DNA of 64,000 bases from Methylobacterium sp. E-065 (GTDB lineage Bacteria; Pseudomonadota; Alphaproteobacteria; Rhizobiales; Beijerinckiaceae), in NCBI RefSeq assembly GCF_022829605.1, contig NZ_JAKSYD010000253.1:124001-188000 (forward strand), written 5' to 3'. A model generated the notes under the pieces. It had not been told where the DNA came from. It was given only the letters and a program-made list of their open reading frames with translations, and did not search any database. The position numbers and the translations under genes were made by a program. Below, one piece after another: positions 28,787-40,278 of the stretch (positions are counted from its first letter, which is position 1; each line of letters begins with the position of its first letter).

Positions 28787-31378
28787 CTAGCCCGCCGCCG
28801 CCTGACGCGCCGGCATGATGATTTCCACCAGCGTGCCATCCTCCGCCGGAGTCGACAGCTGAAGGCGGCCGCCATTCGCCTCCACCAGGGCGCGGGGCAG
28901 GGCCAGACCCTCCTCGACATCCCGGCCCCGGTCGGCGGCGGACCGCGCGGCGGCCCCCGTATCGCGAACCCGGAGCGCGACGCCGGCCCGCTCGGCCGCA
29001 CCGGTCGACACGATGATCTGGCCGCCGACTGCCGACCGGCGGATTGCGTTCTCGATCACCAGGGCCGCGGCTCGACTTACGGACGGCTCGTCGGCCTCCA
29101 GCTCCGCAAGATCCGACGCAAAGCTCGTGCGCACGACGATGCGGCCGCGGGCCGCCTCGGCCTGGAGCTGCGCCACGCATCCCGCCACGACATCGTTGAG
29201 ATCGAGGGTGCGCGGCTCGAGGTGCAGGGCGCCAGCCTCCACGGCCGCGAGGTCGAGCAGCTTGCCGACGCGTTCGAGCATCGCATCGCCGGACGCCTTG
29301 ATCTCGGCGAGGCAGGCCCGGTAGCGCGCGTCGCCCAGGGAGCCGAAGGGCTCCTTCAGCATCGCGTCGGCGAGCGCGATCATGCCGGTCAGCGGTTCGC
29401 GGAACGCGCGATCAGCGCGCACCAGCGCGAGACCGGTGCCGTTCGAGGCGTCCCGATCCGATGCGCCCGTCGGCGTCTGTCCGCGGAGACGGCTCGCCGG
29501 CTCGACGATGGCGAACCGGTGGCTATCCCCCTCCGCAGCCTTGACGTCGAGACTCACGGGCGTGCCGGAGAGGGTCACGCGACGCGGTCCCTTGACCACG
29601 CCACGTAGGACATCGGCGACGGTCAGCACGCAGTCCCGATCGAACTGAGCGACGAAACTGCCACCCACGATCTCTCGTGGCGCGCAGTCGAACAGGCGGG
29701 CGGCGGCACGATTCACCGACACGATCCGCCCTGCCTGATCGAGGGTCACCACGCCCGTATCGAGCGCGTCCAGCGCGGCCTCGGCGGCGGTCGCCCGCTC
29801 GGCTTGAGCGGTGCGGTCGAGGCGCTCGGCAGCCAGGGCCATGGCGGCATCGGCCTCGTCGATCGGACGCAGGACCAGGCATGCCGCAGCCGCCCCGGCC
29901 CAAAGGCAAGCGCCGCTCAGCATCTCGACCGGCCTGACGTACCCGTCGGCGCCTGTGACGGTGGTCCGTCGCGCCGCCGGATCCGCGTCCGCCTTGCGTT
30001 GTGCCCCTGGAAGTACCGCGCTGAGCCCGCGCCCCGACAGGGCCGCGCTGTCGGCGTCGCCGGTCAGCTCCAGAAGCTTGCGACTCGCCCCGAGGATCAC
30101 GCCGTCCCGATGCACCAGCACCGGAACCGGAAGCCCGGCCAGTAGCTCGGGGAACGCAGCGGCGCGGCCTGCACCGTCCCGCGATTCCACGGCGCCCGCT
30201 TGCGGCCCGGGAAAGGGCATGACGGCGCCGCCTTCCGGCCTCGGCGCGGCTTCCTCCGACGTCGCCTCATCGCCGGCATAGCGTGCCCCGAGGGCCCGGG
30301 CGATCTCGCGGAACGCGGCATGCTCGTCGTTCGAAAGCGCGGTCGCTACGGGTTCCAGCTCACCAGCGGGCGGCGGTTCGGGTTCGCTCGTCACCGCTGC
30401 TGGTTCGGGCAGTACGGACGGGGTTGCTGTCGGTGGGAGCGGCGCGTCCGCGACCGGCTGCGCCCCCGGCAAATCGACCGGCGATGCCTCCGGCAGGTCG
30501 ACCGGCGCCGCCGTGGGTCCGGACCGGAGCAACCCGAAGCCGGCAAAGCCCGAGCCGCTGGCTTCACCCCGGCCGAGCGGTGCACCCGAGAGTTCGACTC
30601 GGCACGGACCGGCGCCGGCATCCAGCACCGCCGGCTCTCCGCGGAAGGTTCGCCGCTCCCGCAGAGCCGCCAAAACCCCGTCGGCGCCCGACATGCGTCC
30701 GGCCGCCGCGAGATCCTGCCACCGTTGCCCGACGAGTCCGGCCAGAAGATCCGGGCCCGTGAATTGGATCACCGTGCCCGAAGCGTCGAGCCGCCACAGA
30801 AACCGATCGTCCCGGACGACGACAGAGGCCGGCTTCGGCGCCGGCGCGCTCTCGGGTTGGCGCTGACGCGCCCGCGGTCCGACGGGAGCCGTGGGAATTA
30901 CCAGGATCGCATCCGTGCCATCGTCGCGGTGCCCACGGGCCAGCCAGCAGAGCACCGGGGGCGCGATGCGGCGGGGATCGAGGCGCAGCCGCGCGAGCCG
31001 GGGCGCATCATCGTTCGGCGCCGTCGACAGGATCTGCCGAAATAATTCCGCGCGACCGGGGCCGGAAAGCGCGTCGGACAGGGCGTGCGCGGCTGGAGAG
31101 GCGTGCAGCATCTGCCCGTCGCCCGCATCGACAACGAGATGGATCGGGTTCGGCATGGCCAGGGCCGCCGACAGACTTGGCAGCCGCCGCCAGGCCGCAA
31201 AAGCGGTGGTGAGACCGAGCCCACGCTCCGGATTGGCCGGTGTCAGTGTCGTCTCCAAAGCCCGCGACCTCGAACCCCTACGCGATCCGACGCTCCTCCC
31301 GGTGAGAAACGACGACGACCGACGCACTTTTGTAAACGCTGTGTCGCCGCGGCGCTTAATCTTCGCAACGACCGTCAT
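28787..31378 (-). CDS. PAS-domain sensor-kinase-like protein with degenerate kinase core
   Basis: About 863 residues. The N-terminal 450 residues are low complexity and Pro/Ala rich. Two PAS-like domains follow (VILGASRKLLELTGDADSAA and VVTLDQAGRIVSVNRAAARL), then a DHp-like helix and an HATPase-like domain. In the DHp region RADRAFREPLTG the phospho-accepting histidine position is arginine. The N-box (ALVIENAIRRS) is kept, but the G1 box reads RVRDTGAA and the G2 box is reduced to EEGLALPRALVEANGG. It is therefore probably a signalling pseudokinase (inference). The start is ATG 31378, or 31423 in frame. It is divergent from the phasin gene and upstream of acs on the same strand (273 bp). Confidence 0.8.
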   Translation of the reverse strand: MTVVAKIKRRGDTAFTKVRRSSSFLTGRSVGSRRGSRSRALETTLTPANPERGLGLTTAFAAWRRLPSLSAALAMPNPIHLVVDAGDGQMLHASPAAHALSDALSGPGRAELFRQILSTAPNDDAPRLARLRLDPRRIAPPVLCWLARGHRDDGTDAILVIPTAPVGPRARQRQPESAPAPKPASVVVRDDRFLWRLDASGTVIQFTGPDLLAGLVGQRWQDLAAAGRMSGADGVLAALRERRTFRGEPAVLDAGAGPCRVELSGAPLGRGEASGSGFAGFGLLRSGPTAAPVDLPEASPVDLPGAQPVADAPLPPTATPSVLPEPAAVTSEPEPPPAGELEPVATALSNDEHAAFREIARALGARYAGDEATSEEAAPRPEGGAVMPFPGPQAGAVESRDGAGRAAAFPELLAGLPVPVLVHRDGVILGASRKLLELTGDADSAALSGRGLSAVLPGAQRKADADPAARRTTVTGADGYVRPVEMLSGACLWAGAAAACLVLRPIDEADAAMALAAERLDRTAQAERATAAEAALDALDTGVVTLDQAGRIVSVNRAAARLFDCAPREIVGGSFVAQFDRDCVLTVADVLRGVVKGPRRVTLSGTPVSLDVKAAEGDSHRFAIVEPASRLRGQTPTGASDRDASNGTGLALVRADRAFREPLTGMIALADAMLKEPFGSLGDARYRACLAEIKASGDAMLERVGKLLDLAAVEAGALHLEPRTLDLNDVVAGCVAQLQAEAARGRIVVRTSFASDLAELEADEPSVSRAAALVIENAIRRSAVGGQIIVSTGAAERAGVALRVRDTGAAARSAADRGRDVEEGLALPRALVEANGGRLQLSTPAEDGTLVEIIMPARQAAAG

Positions 31379-31493
31379 ACGTTTACGTTGTATCAACCTT
31401 AACGCCGATGGCGTGGCTGGCATATGGCGGCGAATCGGTTATTGTGCAGCGCACAACAAGCCATCCACAGGCTGACACGAGAGGAGACGACAC

Positions 31494-31982
31494 ATGGCCA
31501 ATCCCCCGAACTATGAAGTTCCCGCCGAGATGCGCGACATGGCCGAGAAGAGCGTCGAGCAGGCGCGCAAGGCCTTCGACAGCTTCATTGGTGCGGCCCG
31601 TCGCACGGCCGATACGGTGCAGGGTTCCGCTGAAGTCGCGCGCACCAACGCCCGTGATGTCTCTACGCGCGGCTTCGAATATGCCGAGCAGAACGTCAAC
31701 GCGGCCTTTGACCTCGCTCAGAAGCTCGTCCGCTCCCGCGACATGCAGGAGGCGATGCAGCATCAGGCCGAGTTCGTGCGCAGCCAGTTCGCCGCTATCC
31801 AGGCTCAGGCCAAGGAGTTCAGCGGCCTGGCGCAGAGCGCGATGCAGCAGGGTGCCGAGCGCGCCAAGTCGGCAATGCAGCAGGGCGCCGACGAGGCCCG
31901 CAAGGCCATGGAGCAGGGGCAGGATGCTGCCAAGCAGACGGCTCAGAACGTGCAGGATGCCGCCGAGCGCGCCAACCACTAA
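31494..31982 (+). CDS. phasin family protein
   Basis: 162 residues. Phasins coat polyhydroxyalkanoate granules in the cytoplasm. The Phasin_2 domain spans residues ~10-110 (MRDMAEKSVEQARKAFDSFI; VNAAFDLAQKLVRSRDMQEA). The C terminus contains tandem amphipathic 11-residue units (GAERAKSAMQQ, GADEARKAMEQ, GQDAAKQTAQN), like apolipoprotein-type helices. ATG 31494 follows GAGGAGA. The gene is monocistronic, with a strong terminator immediately downstream. No PHA synthase is in the window. Confidence 0.93.
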   Translation: MANPPNYEVPAEMRDMAEKSVEQARKAFDSFIGAARRTADTVQGSAEVARTNARDVSTRGFEYAEQNVNAAFDLAQKLVRSRDMQEAMQHQAEFVRSQFAAIQAQAKEFSGLAQSAMQQGAERAKSAMQQGADEARKAMEQGQDAAKQTAQNVQDAAERANH

Positions 31983-32006
31983 CATCGCCTGAGTGTGATG
32001 CTGCTG

Positions 32007-32046
32007 CGGCCCGCCGCCGGTTTCCGGCGGCGGGCCGTCTCGTTTT
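32007..32046 (+). terminator. rho-independent terminator of the phasin gene
   Basis: 14-bp perfect stem (32007-32020 with 32024-32037, arm CGGCCCGCCGCCGG), TTT loop, then TCTCGTTTT. Confidence 0.9.
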
Positions 32047-32112
32047 CGCCGGTATTGCCGTCGAGATCCGCCCGGCGGACGGGTCGGTCCGCATCGAGCG
32101 AAGGATTCAAGG

Positions 32113-32469
32113 ATGCGCCCCGCTGTCTCCGGCCGCACGCGCCCGCGTGACACACTCCGTCTGACGATCGCTGCGCTGGCCCTCGCTGCCGCGCTGCCCG
32201 GGACCGCGGCCCGTGCGCAATACGTCGACGAGCCGGCCTACGGCGCGCCGCCGTCCGGCTACGAAGGCGAGTACCGCCCGGTGCCGCGCCGGCGGGAACG
32301 GGCCCCTGTGGGCTTCAACTGCGATGCCGTCCAACAGGGCATCACCGGGCCGAAGCCGTTCTCCTGCCCGCTTCCGGGTCCGCGGCCCCTCGGCGTGCGT
32401 TGCTTCTGCGATCTCCCGATCGCGTCGTTCAGCCCGGCACAGACGGCCGTGGGCCGCGTCGTTCCGTAG
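32113..32469 (+). CDS. small exported protein of unknown function
   Basis: 118 residues. A Sec signal peptide (LTIAALALAAALPGTAARAQ, cleavage near residue 36) is followed by a Tyr/Pro-rich segment (YVDEPAYGAPPSGYEGEYRP). The C-terminal part has four cysteines (FNCDAVQQ, FSCPLPGPRPLGVRCFC), suggesting periplasmic disulfides. ATG 32113 has AAGGA upstream. It is convergent with the L,D-transpeptidase gene, and a shared hairpin lies between them. No family was recognised. Confidence 0.75.
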   Translation: MRPAVSGRTRPRDTLRLTIAALALAAALPGTAARAQYVDEPAYGAPPSGYEGEYRPVPRRRERAPVGFNCDAVQQGITGPKPFSCPLPGPRPLGVRCFCDLPIASFSPAQTAVGRVVP

Positions 32470-32473
32470 AACG

Positions 32474-32512
32474 ATTTGGCCGCGTCGCCTGATTCAAGCA
32501 ACGCGGCCAAAT
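32474..32512. terminator. bidirectional terminator-like hairpin
   Basis: 12-bp perfect stem (32474-32485 with 32501-32512, arm ATTTGGCCGCGT) around a 15-nt loop, between two convergent genes. The A/T ends of the stem suit termination in both directions. Confidence 0.6.
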
Positions 32513-32550
32513 TATCGAGAAGAGGGCGGGCCGGAGCCGGGCCAGACCGT

Positions 32551-33198
32551 TCAGTTCAGCACGACGACCTTGGCGCCAACCTTGACCCGCTCGTACAGGT
32601 CCGTGACGTCGTCGTTGGTCATGCGGATGCAGCCCGAAGACACGGCCTGACCGATCGTATCCGGCTCGTTCGAGCCGTGAATGCGAAACTCGGTGCGGCC
32701 GATATACATAGCGCGGGCGCCGAGCGGGTTCTCGATGCCGCCGGCCATGTAGCGCGGCAGGTCGGGGCGGCGGGCGATCATGGCCGCCGGGGGCGTCCAC
32801 GAGGGCCACTCGCGCTTGGCCGTAATCGTGTTGGTGCCGCTCCAGCTGAAGCCCGGACGACCGACACCAACGCCGTAGCGCAGCGCCTGACCGTTGCCCA
32901 TGACGTAGTAGAGCCGGCGCTCGGCGGTGGAGACCACGATCGTGCCTGGGGCGTAGGGCGCGTCGAACGCCACGACCTCGCGGGGGATCGGCTGGACCTG
33001 AGCCTGCGGTGCGGCCTGCACGCCCTGGCCATACCCCGGGGCGTAAGTCCCCTGGTAACCGTACTGACCCTGATCCTGGTAATACGAGTCGGCGCCCTCG
33101 GTCCCGAAGGGATCGTAGGACGAAGCGGCGAGGGCCGGCGTTGCGGCAAGAACAGTCGCGCCCAGCAGCGCGGCGAGTGCGGTGACCGTGGTCTTCAT
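32551..33198 (-). CDS. L,D-transpeptidase (YkuD domain)
   Basis: 215 residues. It makes 3-3 peptidoglycan cross-links or anchors proteins to the wall, acting in the periplasm. A signal peptide (ALAALLGATVLAATPALAAS) is followed by a Tyr/Gln/Gly-rich linker (YYQDQGQYGYQGTYAPGYGQ) and then the YkuD domain (~85-213). The catalytic motif is HGSNEPDTIGQAVSSGCIRM with Cys in SSGCIRM. ATG 33198 has AGGTAGG upstream; the open frame extends to 33606 without family sequence. It is the last of a run of minus-strand envelope genes. The LdtR-like regulator at 63.4 kb may control genes of this class. Confidence 0.93.
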   Translation of the reverse strand: MKTTVTALAALLGATVLAATPALAASSYDPFGTEGADSYYQDQGQYGYQGTYAPGYGQGVQAAPQAQVQPIPREVVAFDAPYAPGTIVVSTAERRLYYVMGNGQALRYGVGVGRPGFSWSGTNTITAKREWPSWTPPAAMIARRPDLPRYMAGGIENPLGARAMYIGRTEFRIHGSNEPDTIGQAVSSGCIRMTNDDVTDLYERVKVGAKVVVLN

Positions 33199-33323
33199 GA
33201 GTGGCCTACCTGTGCAATAACCTTTGCCATTACAAGCGTGAGCATAGGCAGACAGTTCCACACAACCGCCACGATTTCGGTGGGCGGCGGAATACGCAGG
33301 CCCGCTCGCCCGTGCTGGTCCGC

Positions 33324-34142
33324 TCAGACGACCTCGTCGGTGTGCACATCGAAGCGGGCGAGATGGGCATAGCCGAAGTTGGTCGAGATCGCGCAGTCGG
33401 TGGCATCCCGCCCACGGGCCATGACGATGCGGCCGATGCGGGGGCGGTTGTGGCGGGCGTCGAACGTGTACCAGCGCGGGCCCGCCGGACCGTCGAGATA
33501 GGCCTCGAACCAGGCAGAGAAGTCCATCGGCGCGGGGTCGATGGGCACGCCGATGTCGCCGAGATAGCCGGTGGCGTAGCGGGCCGGTATGTTCATGCAC
33601 CGGCACAGGGCGATGGCCAGATGGGCGAAGTCGCGGCAGACGCCTTCGCGCTGCATGAAGCCGTCATGGGCAGTACGGGTGGCATCGGCGCGCTGATAGT
33701 CGAATCGCAGGCGCTCGTGGGTGTAATCGACAATCGCCTGGACGCGGGCCCAGCCCTCAGGCGTGGAGCCGAACAGCGACCATGCCGTCTGGGATAGCTT
33801 GTCGGTGTCGCAGTAGCGCGAGCCGAGCAGGAACATCAGCACGGCGTCCGGCAAATCCTGCACCGGGATCTGTCGCGCCTCGCTCTCGATAATATCCGGC
33901 TCGCCGCTGTCGGCGACCATGAAATCCGCCGAGACCGTCAGCTGGCCCGCCGGCGCGACGATGCGGTGGCAGATGTTGTCGTAGGTGTCCCTGAACTCGT
34001 GCACAGGGAGTGGCGGATCGAAGGTGATCACGTGCGGCGTCAGAACGTCGGGCATCCGCGACGGGTGGACGCTTACCATCAGGATCATCGGGGTCGGCTG
34101 GGTCATCGTGAAGGCGATATCGAAACCCGTCTTGATCTTCAT
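33324..34142 (-). CDS. transglutaminase-like cysteine protease family protein (1)
   Basis: 272 residues. The transglutaminase core carries the Cys-His-Asp triad: Cys in REGVCRDFAHLAIAL, His/aromatic region in DFSAWFEAYLDG, and Asp in WYTFDARHNRPR. The N-terminal domain is beta-rich (VHPSRMPDVLTPHVITFDPP). The family includes proteases and peptide-modifying enzymes in bacteria; the substrate is unknown. There is no signal peptide. ATG 34142 has AAGGTGG upstream. The second homologue starts 65 bp upstream, so they likely form an operon. The histidine expected in the HAW motif is replaced (SAWFEAYL), which should be checked. Confidence 0.85.
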   Translation of the reverse strand: MKIKTGFDIAFTMTQPTPMILMVSVHPSRMPDVLTPHVITFDPPLPVHEFRDTYDNICHRIVAPAGQLTVSADFMVADSGEPDIIESEARQIPVQDLPDAVLMFLLGSRYCDTDKLSQTAWSLFGSTPEGWARVQAIVDYTHERLRFDYQRADATRTAHDGFMQREGVCRDFAHLAIALCRCMNIPARYATGYLGDIGVPIDPAPMDFSAWFEAYLDGPAGPRWYTFDARHNRPRIGRIVMARGRDATDCAISTNFGYAHLARFDVHTDEVV

Positions 34143-34207
34143 CGCGGCCACCTTGCTGTATCGCTCTCCGCGCGGGGTCGCCACGCATGTTCGTTCCGGA
34201 TCCGGGA

Positions 34208-35209
34208 TCAACGCGCCGGGCTGGGGGCGGACCCTTGATGCAGTATCTGGTCTGTCGTGATTGGAGTTGCCGCAGTCCCGGTCAGTTCCACGACGTCGAC
34301 CTCGACACGCATACCCAGATCGTCACTGGCCAGGCCGAAGAAGGAGCCGTGCAGCGGCACCGCCTGCGCGGGATCCCGGGTCACTGCTACGCGAATCAGG
34401 TCGCGGTTTCCGACGATCCCGTTGGTCGGGTCGAACTCGACCCAGCCGGCGCCCGGAAGATAGACTTGCAGCCACGCATGGGTTGAGCCGCCCCCGACAT
34501 GGCGCGCGCGGTCATTGCGGGGATTGTAGAGGTATCCGGACACGAACCGGGCTGCCATCCCGAGCGCGCGCACCGCTTCCATCATCAGCACGGCGAAGTC
34601 CCGGCACGAGCCACGCCGGCCGCGCAGGGTCGTGAGCGGGTCCTGCACGCCCTTTTCGCTACGGGCGAGATAAGTGAAGTTTGCCCGGACGCCGCGGGTC
34701 ATGGCGGCCAACAACTCCTGCGTGGGAATGCGCCCGTTTGCCGGCAGGAAGCTGCGTGCCCAGGCATCCACCTCATGCTTCGGGTCGGGCCATTGCCGTT
34801 CGATGGAGCGGGCAAGGTCCGGCATGTCCTCGGCCCCGTACCCGAACGGGAAATGGGTCGCGTGCGGGGCCAGCGGGAAGACCGGCGCATGCTCAGGCGT
34901 GTGCTCGAGGGTGATGCCGCAGGCGAAGGTGAGCGTTTCCGCGCGTATGTCGAAGGTGGCCACCGCCACGCAGTTGCCGAACACGTCGAACAGCCAGCGC
35001 AGCGTTGCCGGTTCCGGTGCGATATCGAGGGTCGCCTCGATCAACCGCTGATCGTAGCTGTCGCGTGGCCGGAACATGATCCGGTGCTCGCCGAACGAGA
35101 CCGGGCGCCTGTACCGATAAGTCGTTCGGTGTTGGACGGATAGGATCGGCAAAGCGGCTCTCTTCCGGCGCGCGCCGTTGCGAACTCCATCAACGCGCGA
35201 ACGTGTCAT
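34208..35209 (-). CDS. transglutaminase-like cysteine protease family protein (2)
   Basis: 333 residues. The N-terminal Bact_transglu_N domain (LSVQHRTTYRYRRPVSFGEH, residues ~20-95) precedes the transglutaminase core. The triad is complete: Cys in RRGSCRDFAVLMMEA, His in GGSTHAWLQVYLPGAGW, Asp in WVEFDPTNG. No signal peptide is evident, so it is probably cytoplasmic. The start is ATG 35209, although the frame is open to 35365. It precedes the first homologue by 65 bp. Pairs of such genes are common in Rhizobiales; substrates are unknown. Confidence 0.88.
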   Translation of the reverse strand: MTRSRVDGVRNGARRKRAALPILSVQHRTTYRYRRPVSFGEHRIMFRPRDSYDQRLIEATLDIAPEPATLRWLFDVFGNCVAVATFDIRAETLTFACGITLEHTPEHAPVFPLAPHATHFPFGYGAEDMPDLARSIERQWPDPKHEVDAWARSFLPANGRIPTQELLAAMTRGVRANFTYLARSEKGVQDPLTTLRGRRGSCRDFAVLMMEAVRALGMAARFVSGYLYNPRNDRARHVGGGSTHAWLQVYLPGAGWVEFDPTNGIVGNRDLIRVAVTRDPAQAVPLHGSFFGLASDDLGMRVEVDVVELTGTAATPITTDQILHQGSAPSPAR

Positions 35210-35295
35210 GCAAGGGCCGGGCCCCGCAGGTTCGCGGGGCGGGCTCGTTCGACGGGAGCCGCACCGCGGCCGGCCAACGACCGCGGGCCGCAGCG

Positions 35296-35892
35296 TCAGA
35301 CAACAGGAGGCGCAGGCTCGGCAGCCGCGCGCTCCGCCTCGACCAGCACGTCGAGCGGACGCCACGGCTTGGAAATGAACACGGCCTCCTGCGGGAGGTC
35401 GGGACGGGGCAAGTCGTGGCCGGAGGTCACCACCAGCCGCGCCCGGGGCCAGAGGGTCGCCACAGCCCGCGCAAGTTGCAAACCGTCCATCTGGCCGGCC
35501 AGCCGGATATCGGCGAAGACCAGGGCCACCTCTCCGCCGCGCGCCTGCAGTACCAACAGTGCGGCCTCAGCACTGTCGCAGCCGATCACGTCGAGCTCGG
35601 TCTCCTCGAGCAGCGTCTCGGCCAGCGCACGGATCTGGGGATCGTCTTCGACGACAAGCGCAAGCCGCGCATGCACGGCAGCCGTCGCGACGGCGCCCGC
35701 CTCCGGTCGCGCGGGCTCTTCGGTCTCGGTCTGACGGACGCGGCGAACCAGTGCGGCGAGGTGCTCGGGCACGCCCTCGGACACGAGGTCGTCGTAGAAC
35801 GACGCGAGGGTCCGGCCGATCTGATCGAGCGGAATACCCGGTGTGAGCGTATCGGTGAGCGGCAGGGGTGCGCTCGTCTGGTGCTTCCTCAA
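35296..35892 (-). CDS. NepR-like anti-sigma segment fused to a receiver domain
   Basis: 198 residues. Residues ~22-51 (PLDQIGRTLASFYDDLVSEG, then VPEHLAALVRRV) match the NepR pattern, the EcfG anti-sigma factor of the alphaproteobacterial general stress response. After a linker, residues ~76-190 form a receiver domain with acid pair D83/D84, phospho-acceptor D128 (VFADIR), T156/S157 and K175 (ISKPW). The layout suggests that phosphorylation changes how the NepR segment binds sigma or PhyR (inference). The TTG start at 35892 follows GGGGGGAG. Neither phyR nor ecfG is adjacent. It is annotated by motif only; the NepR match needs a profile search. Confidence 0.8.
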   Translation of the reverse strand: MRKHQTSAPLPLTDTLTPGIPLDQIGRTLASFYDDLVSEGVPEHLAALVRRVRQTETEEPARPEAGAVATAAVHARLALVVEDDPQIRALAETLLEETELDVIGCDSAEAALLVLQARGGEVALVFADIRLAGQMDGLQLARAVATLWPRARLVVTSGHDLPRPDLPQEAVFISKPWRPLDVLVEAERAAAEPAPPVV

Positions 35893-36008
35893 GGACTCCC
35901 CCCGAAGTCTTCACGCGCAGGACGAAAGCGCGGCGCGCAAGGAAGAAAGTCGGCAATCCGCCGGTGGTTGCGCGCCGATGTGGAATCTGGCGCTGGCTCG
36001 CCGACCCG

Positions 36009-37175
36009 TTACTGGGTGGCGGTCTCCGCATCCGCGTACGCCATGACACCCGAGACGGCGCGCACGTTTTGGTAACGCGAACCGCGGCTGCTCATCATCG
36101 TCTCGAACTTCTCGTGGACCTGGGCCACCGAGAGGCTCAACGGCTTGCGGTGCCGGCCCCGGCCGATGAAGCGGCCGGCCGCGAAGAAGATCGAGCGGTT
36201 GGCCCTGGCCGGACCGGGGAGGAGCGCGGCCGCTGCGGCGGCGGGCTTGTTGACCACGTTGGCCAGGAACTCCTCGGCGTCGTCCGGACCGAGGAAGTGG
36301 GCGAGATAGACTTCACCGAGGGTCAGTTCGCGCCCGATGCGGAGCGCGATGCGGGCCGCGTCGCGCTTGAGCATCTCGCCGGCCATCAGCGCCGAGAGGT
36401 AGGGGTCGCGGCGGAGTTCGAGCACCCGGGCCCGTTCGGCCGGATCGCTGATAACGGGCCGGTCGTTGCCGTCGGCCGTGATCAGCGCGGCCTCCTTCGC
36501 CATCCCGTACTTGGTGCCGAAGTCGCGGACCACGCCGAGCCACGTGCGCTCGATGAATTGGTAGAGGCCGGTCGCCGAGGAGGTCTTGGCCTGGACCGCG
36601 GTGACGAAGCTCGATTCCTTGTCGGCCACCGCCATGAGCAGGACCGGATCGGTCTGGACCGCCTGGGCGGCGCGCACGATCGTCTGCACGAGGTGGCGCC
36701 GGATCTTCATCGGGCCGAATTCGAGAATGTCGTTCGGGTCGCCCGCCGCGCTCTCGGAGAGCAGGAAGTCGTAGGAGACACGATCGACCGTGTTGGAGCC
36801 GATCTCGGTGTCGAGGTCATGCACGGCGGCGAAGCTCGAAGAGGCCCGCAGCGGCGTCCGCTCCAGCTCGTCCTCCAGCGCAACCGTGTGGATGCGCGGG
36901 CGGGGCATCGGGATCTCGGTGGCGGCTTCCGCGACCGACACGGCCGGTGATAGGCCCACCTTGCCGAGGTCGATACCCGACCCGATCAGGGCGGCGCTGA
37001 GACCGCCGGCGATCAGCGTCACGGTCATCAGCGACCGGACCAGGGCGGGAGCGCTGCCATGGGCGCGGCCGAGCATCGGCTGCGCGGCGATCACGTCGGC
37101 ACGGCGCGTGCCGAAATGCCCGGCGCCAGACTTGCCTGTGATGGCCTTCGACGTTCCGACCGTGCGGCCCTGCAT
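36009..37175 (-). CDS. lytic transglycosylase (SLT domain)
   Basis: 388 residues. It cleaves peptidoglycan between MurNAc and GlcNAc. An N-terminal membrane anchor (ALVRSLMTVTLIAGGLSAAL, ~44-68) and a linker precede the SLT domain (~170-330). The catalytic glutamate is in VADKESSFVTAVQAKTSS, followed by the family GLYQFIERTW. The C-terminal tail is basic and has no recognised domain. I chose ATG 37175 (MQGRTVGTSKA); the frame continues to 37418. It is 116 bp upstream of the NepR-receiver gene and divergent from alaS. Confidence 0.85.
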   Translation of the reverse strand: MQGRTVGTSKAITGKSGAGHFGTRRADVIAAQPMLGRAHGSAPALVRSLMTVTLIAGGLSAALIGSGIDLGKVGLSPAVSVAEAATEIPMPRPRIHTVALEDELERTPLRASSSFAAVHDLDTEIGSNTVDRVSYDFLLSESAAGDPNDILEFGPMKIRRHLVQTIVRAAQAVQTDPVLLMAVADKESSFVTAVQAKTSSATGLYQFIERTWLGVVRDFGTKYGMAKEAALITADGNDRPVISDPAERARVLELRRDPYLSALMAGEMLKRDAARIALRIGRELTLGEVYLAHFLGPDDAEEFLANVVNKPAAAAAALLPGPARANRSIFFAAGRFIGRGRHRKPLSLSVAQVHEKFETMMSSRGSRYQNVRAVSGVMAYADAETATQ

Positions 37176-37532
37176 CGTTGATCCGATTCCCCGCGCCGTT
37201 GACGGCGCCACGGGTTCATCATCGCTTGACAGATGTGGCAACAACACGGCCGCGCTTGTGGCGGAGCTGGGGCTAATCGCGGTGTTTTCGCGGCCGATAC
37301 CTGTAAGCCACAGGTTCAGACCACATTTCCGGGCGCCGTTGCGGGGAAGGCGCAATTTTTGTCGAGCGATGCCACGCCGGAAGCGGCGAATCGCCAGGGA
37401 GCAGGGAACGGCAAGCACTTAGGCCGGGCACCGATTGCAACCCGGTCCGGAACGGCTCTAAGAGGGCGCCATGCGGATGCCGCTCGAAGGTGAGCGGTGC
37501 CCGATCCCGTGTTCCTGCCAGAGCTAGCCTTG

Positions 37533-40211
<2,679 letters not shown>

Positions 40212-40219
40212 ACGAACAA

Positions 40220-40243
40220 GGCCGCACCGTTTCCGGTGCGGCC
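40220..40243 (+). terminator. hairpin terminator after alaS
   Basis: 10-bp perfect stem (40220-40229 with 40234-40243, arm GGCCGCACCG), loop TTTC, nine bases after the alaS stop. The T-run is weak. Confidence 0.65.
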
Positions 40244-40278
40244 TGTCCTATCCGGAGCGTTGCGCTCTCGGCGAGGGC

